64,000 nucleotides of DNA, from positions 124,001 through 188,000 of the forward strand of contig NZ_JAMQKC010000002.1 in NCBI RefSeq assembly GCF_028416595.1. Reading direction: 5' to 3'. The notes beneath the pieces were generated by a model. It was not told where the DNA came from. It saw only the letters and a program-made list of their open reading frames with translations, and searched no databases. The translations under genes were made by a program, and so were the position numbers. Below are positions 35,095 through 44,293 of this stretch, piece after piece. Position 1 is the first letter of the stretch. Each line of letters opens with the position of its first letter. This DNA is from Aquibacillus salsiterrae (GTDB taxonomy: Bacteria; Bacillota; Bacilli; Bacillales; Amphibacillaceae).

Positions 35095-35595
35095 ATGACG
35101 TCAAAATTGTATTCTTATTTGTTTCTGGTTTTTGTCGGGACGGTTGTGATGCTATTAAGTTTTGTCTTTCAAGAAGGACAAAGTCAGGATGAGGTCCTGA
35201 AAGAGGAACGAGAATTGTACCTGCAAGCAGTAAAGAACATTCAAAATACAGAAGCAATCGATGAAACCCTGTTAATTTTTGAATACTTTACTGAAAAGTA
35301 TCCCGAAAGATACGAGATATGGAGGAATCAAGGGTTAGCCTTAGCCGTTAAACAAAATTATCAATCGTCGGTTGATTCCTTTAGCAATGCACTAGAACTT
35401 CAACCTTTCTTAATAACTGACCCAGTTTTTGACTTGCAATATGCGAACAGTTTAATTAACTCGAAAGTGTATGACAAGTCGAAAGTTTTGTTGGAGGTAG
35501 CGCAAGAATCGGGAGGTCTTCCGCAAAAATATGAAGAAAATGTAGATAAACTAATGAAAGAAATAGAAGAAAATACAGGTGACCAAGATGATTGA
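35095..35595 (+). CDS. membrane-anchored TPR protein
   Basis: A 166-residue protein with one N-terminal membrane segment (about residues 8-26) and a helical domain outside it. The pattern ALAVKQNYQSSVDSFSNALELQPFL is a tetratricopeptide repeat, with two or three units likely in total. It overlaps the membrane ligase-like gene by 8 bases, so the two are made together and may form a complex at the cell surface. No direct function can be assigned. There is no strong ribosome binding site before ATG 35095 (GAGTCGATGAT), so the start is moderately sure. Confidence 0.7.
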   Translation: MTSKLYSYLFLVFVGTVVMLLSFVFQEGQSQDEVLKEERELYLQAVKNIQNTEAIDETLLIFEYFTEKYPERYEIWRNQGLALAVKQNYQSSVDSFSNALELQPFLITDPVFDLQYANSLINSKVYDKSKVLLEVAQESGGLPQKYEENVDKLMKEIEENTGDQDD

Positions 35596-37102
35596 AATGA
35601 TGAGTAATGAAGAATTAATGTATCAAGATAAACTGAAAAGAATCGATAGACTGCTGTTTTTGGGGCTGTTACTTACTGTTGCCATTACACCACTAATTAT
35701 TGTAAACCATACAATGCCGTTTGTTGGACCGTTTGTCGATAACGCCACGATAACAACAGGATTGAAGACAAACTTTTATACCTACTATAAGTTTTGGTTT
35801 TTAACAATTATGACTGGATTATTGCTCATTATTTTCCTATACAAAGTTGTAGTCGTTGGATATCGTTTAACTAACATAAAGCTAAATGTAATTTACTGGT
35901 TATTAGGAATGTTCCTTACCTTCTCGGCAGTGGCATCGAATCATAAAACAATTGCACTTTTTGGCCTTTACGACCGGTTTGACGGAACCATTACATACCT
36001 GTGTTATATTACATTATTTTACATTGCAGCTAATATTAACATCAATCGTGAAAAATTGATTTGGTTCATCTACGCCTTAATTCCATTCATTTTAGTAAAT
36101 ACAATTCTAGGAGTCATTAATTTTTATGGGTTTGATGTGCTAGATTATGACTGGCTACAATCGATTTTGTTTTTTGATATGCCAGAAGGGTATTCCATTA
36201 ATTCGGATTCTAATCTAATGAGTACGCTCAATAATCGAAACTTCATGAGCGGATTTTCTGCAGCAACAGCTAGTATGTTTTTGTGCGTCGCTTTACTTAG
36301 TAAATCGAATAGGGAAAGGGCTATCCATTTTTGCTTTGCAATTTTGTCCTTTATGTTAGTAATCTTTTCCTTGTCGAGCAACGGATTTGTGACACTGTTT
36401 GTCATGCTTGCTGTTTTATTTTTGTTAACGCTATTGTTGAAAAGTAATGGCATGCCGCTACTGTTGTTTGGTGCCTACCTTGTTATTTGTGGTCTATTGC
36501 TGTCGATTTTTGGTGCGCAAAATCCTAATGTATGGGCCGAATCGATCGGCGTGTATGGAAAAGAAACAGGGAAAATAACGCAGTCTACAGAAACAGTGGA
36601 AGAAAATAATCAAGTAGGCTTTCTCACGTTACCAAATTCGGGGGTTGCACCAGGTTCTGGGCGATTTTATATCTGGGACCGGACCATTTCGTTAATTGCC
36701 GAGCAGCCTGTGTTAGGTTATGGACTTGACACAATTGCATACGAATTTCCACAAGACGATATCGAGAAGCAGGCAGGTTTAAATACATATAAAATCATTG
36801 TCGACAAGCCACATAACATGTATTTGGGTATTGCTTATGGATCAGGAGTGTTTGCGTTATTGTTGTTTTTATCCATTGTCGTTATCCTTATGTTTTCCTA
36901 CATTCGGATGATTTGGCAAAAACGAGATGAGCTCAATTCAACTTACTATCTTGCAATAACCGGTATGTTTGTCGGTGTGCTAGCCTTTTTGTTCCAATAT
37001 TTGTTTAATGATTCATTACTTGGTCCGACAAATGTGATGTGGGTGTTTATCGGTATTCTATTTGGAGCTACTTGGTTAGATAAGCCAAATAAGACAGGAT
37101 AA
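35588..37102 (+). CDS. O-antigen ligase/polymerase-like membrane protein
   Basis: A 504-residue protein with about 11-12 membrane segments and one large extracellular loop (about residues 320-390), the layout of the Wzy/WaaL O-antigen ligase family. The loop region contains GSGRFYIWDRTISLI and the family PHNMYLGIAYGSG, typical of Wzy_C. In Gram-positive bacteria such proteins polymerise or attach surface polysaccharide or glycans. No glycosyltransferase genes lie beside it, unlike usual capsule loci. ATG 35588 with AGGTGA 5 bases upstream is preferred over GTG 35579. A terminator-like hairpin follows. Confidence 0.8.
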   Translation: MIEMMSNEELMYQDKLKRIDRLLFLGLLLTVAITPLIIVNHTMPFVGPFVDNATITTGLKTNFYTYYKFWFLTIMTGLLLIIFLYKVVVVGYRLTNIKLNVIYWLLGMFLTFSAVASNHKTIALFGLYDRFDGTITYLCYITLFYIAANININREKLIWFIYALIPFILVNTILGVINFYGFDVLDYDWLQSILFFDMPEGYSINSDSNLMSTLNNRNFMSGFSAATASMFLCVALLSKSNRERAIHFCFAILSFMLVIFSLSSNGFVTLFVMLAVLFLLTLLLKSNGMPLLLFGAYLVICGLLLSIFGAQNPNVWAESIGVYGKETGKITQSTETVEENNQVGFLTLPNSGVAPGSGRFYIWDRTISLIAEQPVLGYGLDTIAYEFPQDDIEKQAGLNTYKIIVDKPHNMYLGIAYGSGVFALLLFLSIVVILMFSYIRMIWQKRDELNSTYYLAITGMFVGVLAFLFQYLFNDSLLGPTNVMWVFIGILFGATWLDKPNKTG

Positions 37103-37110
37103 ATGAATGG

Positions 37111-37147
37111 AAAAGGAACAATCATCATTTGTGATTGTCCCTTTTGT
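37111..37147. terminator. terminator after the ligase-like gene
   Basis: AAAAGGAACAATCA pairs with TGATTGTCCCTTTT (one A-C mismatch) and ends in TTTTG. It may also serve the convergent sigma-factor gene. Confidence 0.7.
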
Positions 37148-37149
37148 CT

Positions 37150-37216
37150 AAGATAAGAATAGTAAAAAAGATCTAAGATCTGTCTAGCTCCGGGGCCTAC
37201 CCGCCTGAGGTCTTAA
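37150..37216 (+). repeat. dispersed palindromic repeat, left-half copy
   Basis: AGATAAGAATAGTAAAAAAG, TGTCTAGCTCCGGGGCC and GAGGTCTTAA match the left half of the family. It ends at the stop codon of the sigma-factor gene, whose TAA lies in the GGTCTTAA segment. Confidence 0.7.
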
Positions 37217-37704
37217 ATACTCATAAATAGCTTTCTAAGTTTTGGTTTGGCGAGGCGGGCCCAGTTTTTAACAGCATCTATGGTGACTTGCTCCTGTTCT
37301 GCAATCTCTTTAACCGACAATTCTTCTAAGATATAACAACTAAACCACTTCATTTGATTATCTGTTAGGACAGATTTGATTTGTTCGAAAAGATAAGGGT
37401 CAAACGCAATATCCTCCATCAGCATGCATTCGCTGGTATCGATGGATTCTATGACCTTTTCTGTTTTCTCTTGCATTCGATTGCGCTGATGGATGAGTGC
37501 GATTAATGCCTTCTCCATTACCATATAGGCATAAGAAGAGAACTTGCCCTTGGTTGAATCATACTTAAGTTGAGCTTTCCATAGGGCGATTACTCCTTCT
37601 TGATAAAACTCTTCATTTTGGTCACGAATTCCAAGCTTATGGATCAAGTGGTAAATAATTTTTTGATGATCTTTCACTATTTCTTCAAAATTATCCTCTA
37701 ACAT
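37213..37704 (-). CDS. small sigma-70-family RNA polymerase sigma factor
   Basis: A 163-residue sigma factor with region 2 (residues about 10-85: EEFYQEGVIALWKAQLKYD, then FSSYAYMVMEKAL) and region 4 (about 110-160: DNQMKWFSCYILEELSVKEI and the helix-turn-helix AEQEQVTIDAVKNWARLAKP). Regions 1 and 3 are absent, as in ECF-like or SigO/ComX-like factors. No anti-sigma gene is adjacent. It is an autonomous unit; AGAGG lies 5 bases before the ATG. Its targets are unknown; the surrounding surface-protein genes are possible. Confidence 0.8.
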   Translation of the reverse strand: MLEDNFEEIVKDHQKIIYHLIHKLGIRDQNEEFYQEGVIALWKAQLKYDSTKGKFSSYAYMVMEKALIALIHQRNRMQEKTEKVIESIDTSECMLMEDIAFDPYLFEQIKSVLTDNQMKWFSCYILEELSVKEIAEQEQVTIDAVKNWARLAKPKLRKLFMSI

Positions 37705-37967
37705 ACTTGCCTCTCTCTTGAAAAGGCGCCTACTTCATCAGTATTCCGCGGTAAGCTAACAATAACTGAATTACTCCGTTTATTCACACCATGAAAAATG
37801 AAGTTTGAGGGGGGCTAATAGCTGAAAATAGATGATTTTTAGTTTTTTAGAGTGATAAAATTCGTTTTCTATCTGTTTGCTAGGAAGCTTTACTAGAATA
37901 ACGGGATGAATACTAACTAGAAATATGGACAGATTTTCTGCTATAATAGTAATGTTGTTCCGTTAAA

Positions 37968-38017
37968 AAGATAAGAAAATATAAAATCTCCTAGTTGTCT
38001 TATCGCACTCTTCTTAA
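37968..38017 (+). repeat. dispersed palindromic repeat, degenerate short copy
   Basis: AGATAAGAAAATATAAAATC, CTAGTTGTCT and a CGCACTCTTCTTA end resemble the two ends of the family joined together. Confidence 0.5.
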
Positions 38018-38035
38018 TTTAGTAAAGAGACCGGG

Positions 38036-38049
38036 TGTAAGCGCTTAAA
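38036..38049 (+). promoter_or_regulatory. cre-like site before the lipoprotein/CAP genes
   Basis: TGTAAGCGCTTAAA differs from TGNAANCGNWNNCA only at the penultimate C. It lies 20 bases before ATG 38070. Confidence 0.4.
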
Positions 38050-38069
38050 GTCTAAGGAAGGAGACTAAG

Positions 38070-38588
38070 ATGACAAGAATCAAGTTGTTACTCATTGGTG
38101 TGTTGGTAATCGCTTTTGGTAGTGGTTGTACGGTAAAATCAAAAGAAGATGAGATGTCCAAAGTAGCACAAACTGCTGAGAGAGCCTTTGAACAAGATAA
38201 GATGGAAACGACGGTTGATTTTAATGGTTTTTCTTTATACCTTCCAAATAAGTTTGAAGTTGTGGAGGAAGGTTCTAGTAATTTTATCTTACAAAAAGGT
38301 GATCAAGTCTACATCCTTTTTCATAATCCACTAGAAGACAGCAAAAGCCAGGTTAATCTCGATACAACGATTGAAAATAGTAATTATAGCTTGCTAAAGA
38401 CTTTTGATGCTAAAGACAAGTTTGGCTATGTCTTAGCTTTACCTAGAAATGAAGATGAATTTGAATTGCAAATTGGTGTAGGGGGAGTCAAGCTTACTAC
38501 CATTACTAGCCTGCATAATCTTGAAAAAGACGCAGAGGTTATGATGCAGATGGCCAATTCCCTATCGTATCAATCAGAAGTACAATAG
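38070..38588 (+). CDS. hypothetical lipoprotein
   Basis: A 172-residue predicted lipoprotein with signal peptide and lipobox (GSGC, cysteine near residue 20), then a soluble domain of mixed alpha/beta character. I recognise no family. AAGGAGAC lies 6 bases before the ATG. The next gene, an SLH-CAP surface protein, starts 23 bases after its stop, so both are probably one operon acting at the cell envelope. Confidence 0.72.
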   Translation: MTRIKLLLIGVLVIAFGSGCTVKSKEDEMSKVAQTAERAFEQDKMETTVDFNGFSLYLPNKFEVVEEGSSNFILQKGDQVYILFHNPLEDSKSQVNLDTTIENSNYSLLKTFDAKDKFGYVLALPRNEDEFELQIGVGGVKLTTITSLHNLEKDAEVMMQMANSLSYQSEVQ

Positions 38589-38611
38589 AAAACTTTTGGG
38601 AGGAAACAAGC

Positions 38612-39688
38612 GTGACAAAACGATGTCGCCAAATTCTATCTAATATTCATCCATATAAAAAACTAATTGTAAGTGCTGTAATGGCAAGCTCGGTGTTGAT
38701 TACTCCCGTTTTTGCAGCGGAAACGACTCAACTAAATTATGATGATTTCAAACCTAACGAATATTGGTCCGATGACATGATTTGGGCAACAGAGCAAGGC
38801 TTAATCAAAGGGTATATTGATGCTCGTCATCCGATTACAGATAAAAAGGGAAATTGGTTAAATCCTTATGGCGATCTGACAGAAGCACAGATGCTTTCGG
38901 TATTATTTCAATATTTTGCTAAGGAGGAGCTAGCAGCGAGTGGGTCTACGCCAGGTTTTTGGGCGTTAGCACAGTATCAATTGGCAGACGAATATGACGT
39001 TATGACCAGGGGGATTTCATCCTCAAACGATACAATGACCAGAGGCGAAGTGGCAATGGCGCTTGCAACCATCCATTTTGGACGCAAGGTTGATTTGGAA
39101 ACCGCTATTCAATTTATGTATGATTCAGGGTTGTCTACTGGTTATACGGATAAAAACGGGGAAAAACCTAAAACGTTTGCATCCTATGGTGCAACTGATC
39201 CAGTTAGAAGAGCCCATATCGCAACCTTTTTACATAAGTACGATCTGTATGTAAAGGAAACTACAGTGAAAAGTGAAACTACTGATACGTCTTCTATGCA
39301 TATGGAAACAATTGATCAAATTGTTCAGCTTGTGAATCAAGAGCGTTCTACAAGGGGGCTTCGTCCGCTTCAATTATATTCTGGTTTACAATTAGTCGCA
39401 GAAATGAAGGCAAAGGATATGGCAGACAATAATTATTTTGATCACGAATCACCAACGTACGGATTTTTTAGTGATCTGCTTTTGGAAGCGAGCGTTGATT
39501 ACGATAAGGCCGGTGAGAATCTAGCATATGGTTATCCTGACGCTGAAGCAGTAGTGAAAGGATGGATGGCAAGTGAAGGTCATCGTAAGAATATACTAGA
39601 CCCTACGTTTACGCATATTGGTGTAGGTGTGTATGAGGATGACCAAGATAAAAGATATTATGCACAAGTATTTATTGATGAAAGATAA
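38612..39688 (+). CDS. secreted SLH-like and CAP-domain protein (YkwD type)
   Basis: A 358-residue exported protein. A signal peptide (residues about 1-36, ending PVFAAET) is followed by diverged SLH-type repeats (about 45-210; NEYWSDDMIWATEQGLIKGY, MTRGEVAMALATIHF) and a C-terminal CAP/SCP domain (about 230-358). CAP marks are IVQLVNQERSTRGLRPLQ, the His of NNYFDHESP, GENLAYGY and GWMASEGHRKNIL. CAP proteins of this type occur on spores and cell surfaces; enzymatic activity is unproven. GTG start with GGGAGG 8 bases upstream. It probably shares an operon with the lipoprotein before it. Confidence 0.85.
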   Translation: MTKRCRQILSNIHPYKKLIVSAVMASSVLITPVFAAETTQLNYDDFKPNEYWSDDMIWATEQGLIKGYIDARHPITDKKGNWLNPYGDLTEAQMLSVLFQYFAKEELAASGSTPGFWALAQYQLADEYDVMTRGISSSNDTMTRGEVAMALATIHFGRKVDLETAIQFMYDSGLSTGYTDKNGEKPKTFASYGATDPVRRAHIATFLHKYDLYVKETTVKSETTDTSSMHMETIDQIVQLVNQERSTRGLRPLQLYSGLQLVAEMKAKDMADNNYFDHESPTYGFFSDLLLEASVDYDKAGENLAYGYPDAEAVVKGWMASEGHRKNILDPTFTHIGVGVYEDDQDKRYYAQVFIDER

Positions 39689-39771
39689 GTACATACAACT
39701 TGGTCTTTTTTCGATATTTATACTTTAATTCCAAGCCGACAACGTATAGCTAACTGAAGAAGGTGTCATAT

Positions 39772-40905
39772 ATGGATATTGCTTTGCGATTGAAGAAATA
39801 CGGAATTCTATTGGTTGCACTCGTCTTTTTCACTGGGATGGCGGGCACACGTCCATTGGTCCCGCTTTTGTCTGATCAACTAGAAGCAAATAAAGCGGAG
39901 ATCGGTTTGATTGTTGCGCTGTTTGCTTTACTTCCTTTTTTCTTTGCAATTAAAATAGGACAGATTGTTGATCGAATCGGATATAAGAAACCAATGATCT
40001 TTAGTGCGTTGTTCAATGGCTTGGCGCTGTCTTTACCTTTTTTTATGCCAAGTTTATCCATGGTCTACCTATCACAGCTTGTTGCTGGTATTTCCCACAC
40101 TGTTTTCGCAGTTTCGGCTCAATCGTCTGTCAGTCATTCAGGAAGAAATCGGGAAGGGATCATGATTTTTAGTATTGGTGTTGCCCTTGGCAGCTTTACT
40201 GGTCCAATTTTAGGTGGGATTATTGCGGATTATTTTGGTTATCCTGTCGCGTTCTTCGTGTTAGGCTGTTTTGGTATCATTGCCGGGGTCCTTGCTAGTT
40301 TTCTAAAAGAAGTAACAGTAACAAAAAGAGTAGAGAAAAGTTTAAACCTACTCCATTCCTTACAATTACTTAAAATGAAGAATTTGAGAGTTGCTTTTTT
40401 GGTAAGTGTCATTGTTTTGTTAGGGAAAGATATGTACACAGCCTATTTTCCGTTGTTAGCTCAACAGTTTGGCCTTACTAGTTCTGTTATCGGCTTCATT
40501 GTTTCGATTAACGCACTTGGTGGAATCTTTATTCGCTTTTTTATGACTCACTTGTCAGATAAGTTTAGTACGAGAAAAATAATGGTAGGATCGATTTTTC
40601 TTTCAGGTGTATTTATGACCTTAATCCCGTTGTTTAGCAGTGCAATCCTGTTAGCATTATTGTCTTTCGTGCTTGGGCTTGGCCTAGGGATTGGACAACC
40701 ACTATCTATTTCTACAACTGTTGATGCTTTACCAGAAGAACGGGTAGGAGAAGGCTTAGGATTGCGATTAACAGCGAATCGTCTGACGCAACTATCTGCC
40801 CCAGTTGTTTTAGGTGGAGTTGCACAGTTAGCTACTATCTCTAGTGTCTTTTGGGTTGTTGGAGTTGTAATTTTATTCGGTGGTTTCAGGGTGAAAACTT
40901 CCTAA
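39772..40905 (+). CDS. MFS transporter
   Basis: A 377-residue major facilitator superfamily protein with about 11-12 membrane segments. The segment IGQIVDRIGYKKPM matches the MFS loop 2-3 signature, with a related second-half segment (FMTHLSDKFSTRKIM). The N-terminal TRPLVPLLSDQL resembles drug/sugar efflux proteins of the YfkF/YttB kind. The substrate is unknown. ATG 39772 has AAGGTG 6 bases upstream and is preferred over GTG 39763. It ends at a long hairpin shared with the convergent SLH gene. Confidence 0.82.
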   Translation: MDIALRLKKYGILLVALVFFTGMAGTRPLVPLLSDQLEANKAEIGLIVALFALLPFFFAIKIGQIVDRIGYKKPMIFSALFNGLALSLPFFMPSLSMVYLSQLVAGISHTVFAVSAQSSVSHSGRNREGIMIFSIGVALGSFTGPILGGIIADYFGYPVAFFVLGCFGIIAGVLASFLKEVTVTKRVEKSLNLLHSLQLLKMKNLRVAFLVSVIVLLGKDMYTAYFPLLAQQFGLTSSVIGFIVSINALGGIFIRFFMTHLSDKFSTRKIMVGSIFLSGVFMTLIPLFSSAILLALLSFVLGLGLGIGQPLSISTTVDALPEERVGEGLGLRLTANRLTQLSAPVVLGGVAQLATISSVFWVVGVVILFGGFRVKTS

Positions 40906-40934
40906 TCAATAATCACCTAATCTTTATTATAAAC

Positions 40935-40978
40935 ACGGCATCAGTCGTATTCTATCCAAAGAATATGACTGATGCCGT
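40935..40978. terminator. long hairpin between convergent genes
   Basis: A 19-bp stem (ACGGCATCAGTCGTATTCT with its complement, one G-U pair) has a 6-base loop. T-runs are weak on both sides, but its position between two stops fits a bidirectional terminator. Confidence 0.75.
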
Positions 40979-40984
40979 AGTTGC

Positions 40985-43303
40985 TTAATATCCTCTTCCG
41001 TACTTCTCTCTCTTCTCAAGATAAGCATAATACGTTTGTGCTGCTTGGGCACGTGTTACATTCTCATCAGGTCTAAACGTATTGTTTGAGCCAACCATAA
41101 TACCAAGGTGGCTGACAATTGCAACCGTACCAGGGTTTTCAATTGCTTCGGCATCGTCGAAATCTAATTGAAACATATCGTCCACATCGGCAATTTTGTC
41201 ATAGTCAAGTGCTTTAACAATCATTTCTGCGAGCTCCTCACGGGTAACTGGATCATCTGGATTAAATTCATCGCCGGACTTGTCGATGAGTCCTTCTCTG
41301 ACGGCAGCTTCCACATATGGGAAATAAGCAGAATCTGCACTTACATCATTGAAAGTTGCAGCTCCACTAGCCGTGGCCATCTCTCGATAATAGTAAGGGT
41401 TTGGATTTGATGATAGCATCATCATTTTTATGATTTCACCACGTGTGGCTACGGCATTTGGTTTAACTTCTCCCTGTTCGTTTATGTTTATTGCTTGATA
41501 TTCCAGCATTAAACGTAATGCATTTTCTGCCCAATGGCCACTAATGTCTGTTGGTTCTGGAGTATCAATCATTGGTTCACCAGTTTCTACGGACAACCAG
41601 GCACCAGTAATTGCGTCTAAGAAGGTAGGCTCATCCGTTTGATTGAATCGAAATGTGTAAGCCAACAATAGCTCTTGGTCTTCTGCTTGTTGTGCTGCAT
41701 CAATTGGATAATAATCTTGCTGATATGGTTGGATATATTCTAGTTGAATGTCCATTGCATCGAAATAAATTTGCTTTGCTTCTTCTTTTGAGACAATGGA
41801 ATCAGGATTAGGAAATTCAGCATTGGTTTGCCAATTTTGATAGAAGCGAATTAATTCTCCAGTTTCTGCAGAAAAGGCAATACTAATATATTGGTTTGGA
41901 ACGGGAATACCGTTAACGAGACGTTGGAAAGAAAAATTAAATTTTTTCTTTTTTTCTACATCCATTGGTGCATTTTCGACTGGATTTAGAGTGATTTGAT
42001 CTGTTTTCCAAGGAACCATTTCTTTTACCGCATCGATTGCTTTTTGCTTTGCTTCTTCATAGGTAAGGACTTGCTCGACTTCTTCATTTTGTGGTTCATA
42101 ACGATAATTGTTAAAGTCTACTAATTCTCCTGTTTTGGCGTTAACGCTACCGTAAGTAAATGCCTGTTCTTTTTCATTTCTCCATTCAAATATCCAAAAT
42201 GAATCAGCGTTATTACTAGATTGCTCTTGATAGCTAGCATTTTGTAATTCCATATCATCTAGAACATCAACATAGCTCTTAAAAACATCCATCGCTTGTT
42301 GTTGTGTTAGATTATCTCCACCGGATGGTTCTTCAGCAAGTGGTTCTTCCGTAAGCGGATCTTGTCCACCGAGTGTATTTTCGTCTAGGGGCTCTCCATT
42401 CCTGCTAACCCATGTCCCTTTTTTTGCATCAAAATAAACACCATATCCTAAATTTTCATAAGCATATTCTAGTGCGTACTGCCTTTTCTCACCATCTGTT
42501 GGACCGTAATAGCGATTTATCCCTGGTATCATTCGATACTGCAAACGAAGTGGTAAAGTTGCTTCCATTCTTTCAGTTGCTTCTGCTTTGGTTAATAATC
42601 CAGAAGTGTCGGGGAATTCGATACTGTTATTCCAACGATAATTTAACCCGACTAACTGGCCGTTTCCATTAATGCTAACTTCGATAAAGTTGTCTTTGAA
42701 TGGGATACCATTAACCTCTTGGTTAAAACGAAGGTTGTAGACAACGCTTCCACGTAAAGGTGTTTTCTGATTGTAATTTTCATAGATTAATTGGTCTTGG
42801 ATGTCAGGGAATTGTTCTTTAATTAGGGAAAGGGCAATCGTTTTTGCTTCGTCTCTGTCCACTTTTGGTGGATAAGAGGTATCTAAATCTGGATCTTGGA
42901 AATTACGGTTCATGCCAACAATGTTTCCGGAATTCGCATCTATTGTTATATTGATGTAGCCATAGGCGTTTTCCTCTTGCTTACTCCAACTAATAGACCA
43001 TACGCTAGAATTGTTTCCGTACCAATTTGTTTGGAAGCTAATATTATCTTGCTTATAACCAGATGGAACGTCTAGAAAGTCCAATGCAACCTTTAAGGCT
43101 TCTTCTTTACTAATGTTTGCTTCATCCATTAATTCTTGTTTTTCTAGGGCACTAATCGTTTTGGTGCTTGGTACTTCTGCTTTAATTAAAAAATCTGGAT
43201 TTGTTGAAGTTTGTGCGTGTAAGACTGGCCCGCTATAGCCCAATAATCCGGGTAAAACAAGGACAGTTCCTAGCAATGTAACGGTTCGTTTTTTCACAAC
43301 CAA
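40985..43303 (-). CDS. YcdB/YcdC-repeat protein with C-terminal SLH modules
   Basis: A 772-residue secreted protein. After a signal peptide (about 1-30) come two long YcdB/YcdC-type units built of PepSY-like segments (about 50-310 and 335-580; VWSISWSKQEENAYGYINIT, SFWIFEWRNEKEQAFTYGSV). Three SLH modules end the protein (about 590-765; DISGHWAENALRLM, PDDPVTREELAEMIVKAL, ENVTRAQAAQTYYAYL). PepSY-type domains often inhibit or bind peptidases; the job here is unknown. TTG 43303 and GTG 43297 share GAGGGGG upstream; either could be the start. It is anchored to cell-wall polymer and stands as a single-gene unit. Confidence 0.85.
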   Translation of the reverse strand: MVVKKRTVTLLGTVLVLPGLLGYSGPVLHAQTSTNPDFLIKAEVPSTKTISALEKQELMDEANISKEEALKVALDFLDVPSGYKQDNISFQTNWYGNNSSVWSISWSKQEENAYGYINITIDANSGNIVGMNRNFQDPDLDTSYPPKVDRDEAKTIALSLIKEQFPDIQDQLIYENYNQKTPLRGSVVYNLRFNQEVNGIPFKDNFIEVSINGNGQLVGLNYRWNNSIEFPDTSGLLTKAEATERMEATLPLRLQYRMIPGINRYYGPTDGEKRQYALEYAYENLGYGVYFDAKKGTWVSRNGEPLDENTLGGQDPLTEEPLAEEPSGGDNLTQQQAMDVFKSYVDVLDDMELQNASYQEQSSNNADSFWIFEWRNEKEQAFTYGSVNAKTGELVDFNNYRYEPQNEEVEQVLTYEEAKQKAIDAVKEMVPWKTDQITLNPVENAPMDVEKKKKFNFSFQRLVNGIPVPNQYISIAFSAETGELIRFYQNWQTNAEFPNPDSIVSKEEAKQIYFDAMDIQLEYIQPYQQDYYPIDAAQQAEDQELLLAYTFRFNQTDEPTFLDAITGAWLSVETGEPMIDTPEPTDISGHWAENALRLMLEYQAININEQGEVKPNAVATRGEIIKMMMLSSNPNPYYYREMATASGAATFNDVSADSAYFPYVEAAVREGLIDKSGDEFNPDDPVTREELAEMIVKALDYDKIADVDDMFQLDFDDAEAIENPGTVAIVSHLGIMVGSNNTFRPDENVTRAQAAQTYYAYLEKREKYGRGY

Positions 43304-43699
43304 TATTCCCCCTCATATTTTTTGATATATAATCAACGTGGAAAATATATCTAAATGATTAGACGAACTGAATCGTAGATAAGTTTCAGATAATTATAGT
43401 TTTTTTGTTTGTGCTTTCCTTGACAGAGTGAGGTGCATTAAACTAATAGTTCATTCACGAATGTTTTGACCGAATAATAAGATAATTTTAAGGGAAATAT
43501 TACTTTCTATGTTGATTTCCTACAAGAGATGGGTATGATAATAGAAAGGGATATTGTTTAAATAGATTGAAGGAGGTGGATGGGTATCTAAGGCCGGTTA
43601 CATTTATTTTCAGTTTTTTGCATAATTTGATATTAGAATCATATAGCTTTAATTAGTGAGCTTAAACTAAATACTAATCCGAAAGCGGGGTGCGTTTAG
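43304..43699. other. intergenic region with an orphan ribosome-binding-like site
   Basis: AT-rich, about 396 bases. It should hold the promoters of the divergent genes. AAGGAGGTGG at 43570-43579 is followed at once by ATG-GGT-ATC-TAA, so no gene uses it as it stands. No other structure was recognised. Confidence 0.4.
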
Positions 43700-44038
43700 A
43701 TGATGTCTGAAAGTAATAATGTTATTAGTTTCAACGACTATAAACGGAAAAAGTTTGGATTAGATAGACCCATTTTTAAAGAACCAGCGAACATTAAGTT
43801 AGGTAACTCTAAAAAAGGTGAGCAGGGAACGTACACTGTGGTCTGTAACTTAGTTTATGACTACCGTCAATTTATCGCACTAGAACGAGAGGATAGGCCA
43901 GAGAAGTTATATTCACTGGTTGAAGGAATTGTCGAAAATGGTTCACTTGTTGAAGTTGTACCAATCACCGACGAAGAATACCCCAAAATCGAAGCTAAAT
44001 TTAAAAAAGTATTTGCACAGGTTAATAACAAATCTTAG
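43700..44038 (+). CDS. hypothetical protein, 112 residues
   Basis: A soluble protein without signal peptide or membrane segment. The N-terminus (NNVISFNDYKRKKFG) is basic, and the rest looks alpha/beta (YTVVCNLVYDYRQFIALERE, VEVVPITDEEYPKIEAKFKK). I do not recognise the family. AGCGGGG lies 9 bases before ATG 43700; a second ATG follows directly. It stands alone and ends at a strong terminator. Confidence 0.65.
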   Translation: MMSESNNVISFNDYKRKKFGLDRPIFKEPANIKLGNSKKGEQGTYTVVCNLVYDYRQFIALEREDRPEKLYSLVEGIVENGSLVEVVPITDEEYPKIEAKFKKVFAQVNNKS

Positions 44039-44087
44039 AAAGAACATGTTGTTCAGGCAAGATTTTTATGCAATCTTTTAGATATGT

Positions 44088-44120
44088 GCCACCCTTTTTA
44101 CGGCGAAGGGTGGCTTTTAG
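44088..44120 (+). terminator. terminator after the 112-residue gene
   Basis: A perfect 9-bp stem (GCCACCCTT with AAGGGTGGC) is followed by TTTTAGTTTT. Confidence 0.85.
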
Positions 44121-44242
44121 TTTTACAAGTGATTTTTCTTGTTTCGAAGGTAAAATAAATCTGCCGGTGACTGGCAACCAGTTGGTGATTACTATTTACC
44201 CGCCTTGGGCATTTTTTAAACAATAAAATGCTATCAAAAGAG

Positions 44243-44271
44243 TTGTCATCTCATCCCAAGTCCATTATGAT
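44243..44271 (+). promoter_or_regulatory. sigma-A promoter of the 37-residue ORF
   Basis: TTGTCA (44243-44248) and TATGAT (44266-44271) are exactly 17 bases apart, 22 bases before ATG 44294. This is the best promoter match I found in the window. Confidence 0.65.
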
Positions 44272-44293
44272 ATAAGTAAAGGGGGAAGAGACT

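Larger units (their letters stand above)
37705..38069. other. intergenic region between the sigma gene and a lipoprotein gene
   Basis: It holds a TATAAT box at 37942-37947, a degenerate repeat copy at 37968-38017, and a cre-like sequence TGTAAGCGCTTAAA at 38036-38049 (one mismatch to the 14-base consensus). No ORF was supported. Confidence 0.5.

Noticed and set aside
43570-43591. Gene start after AAGGAGGTGG
   Set aside because: The ATG touches the site and the frame ends after three codons; the overlapping GTG frame gives 26 residues at wrong spacing. It may be a relic.
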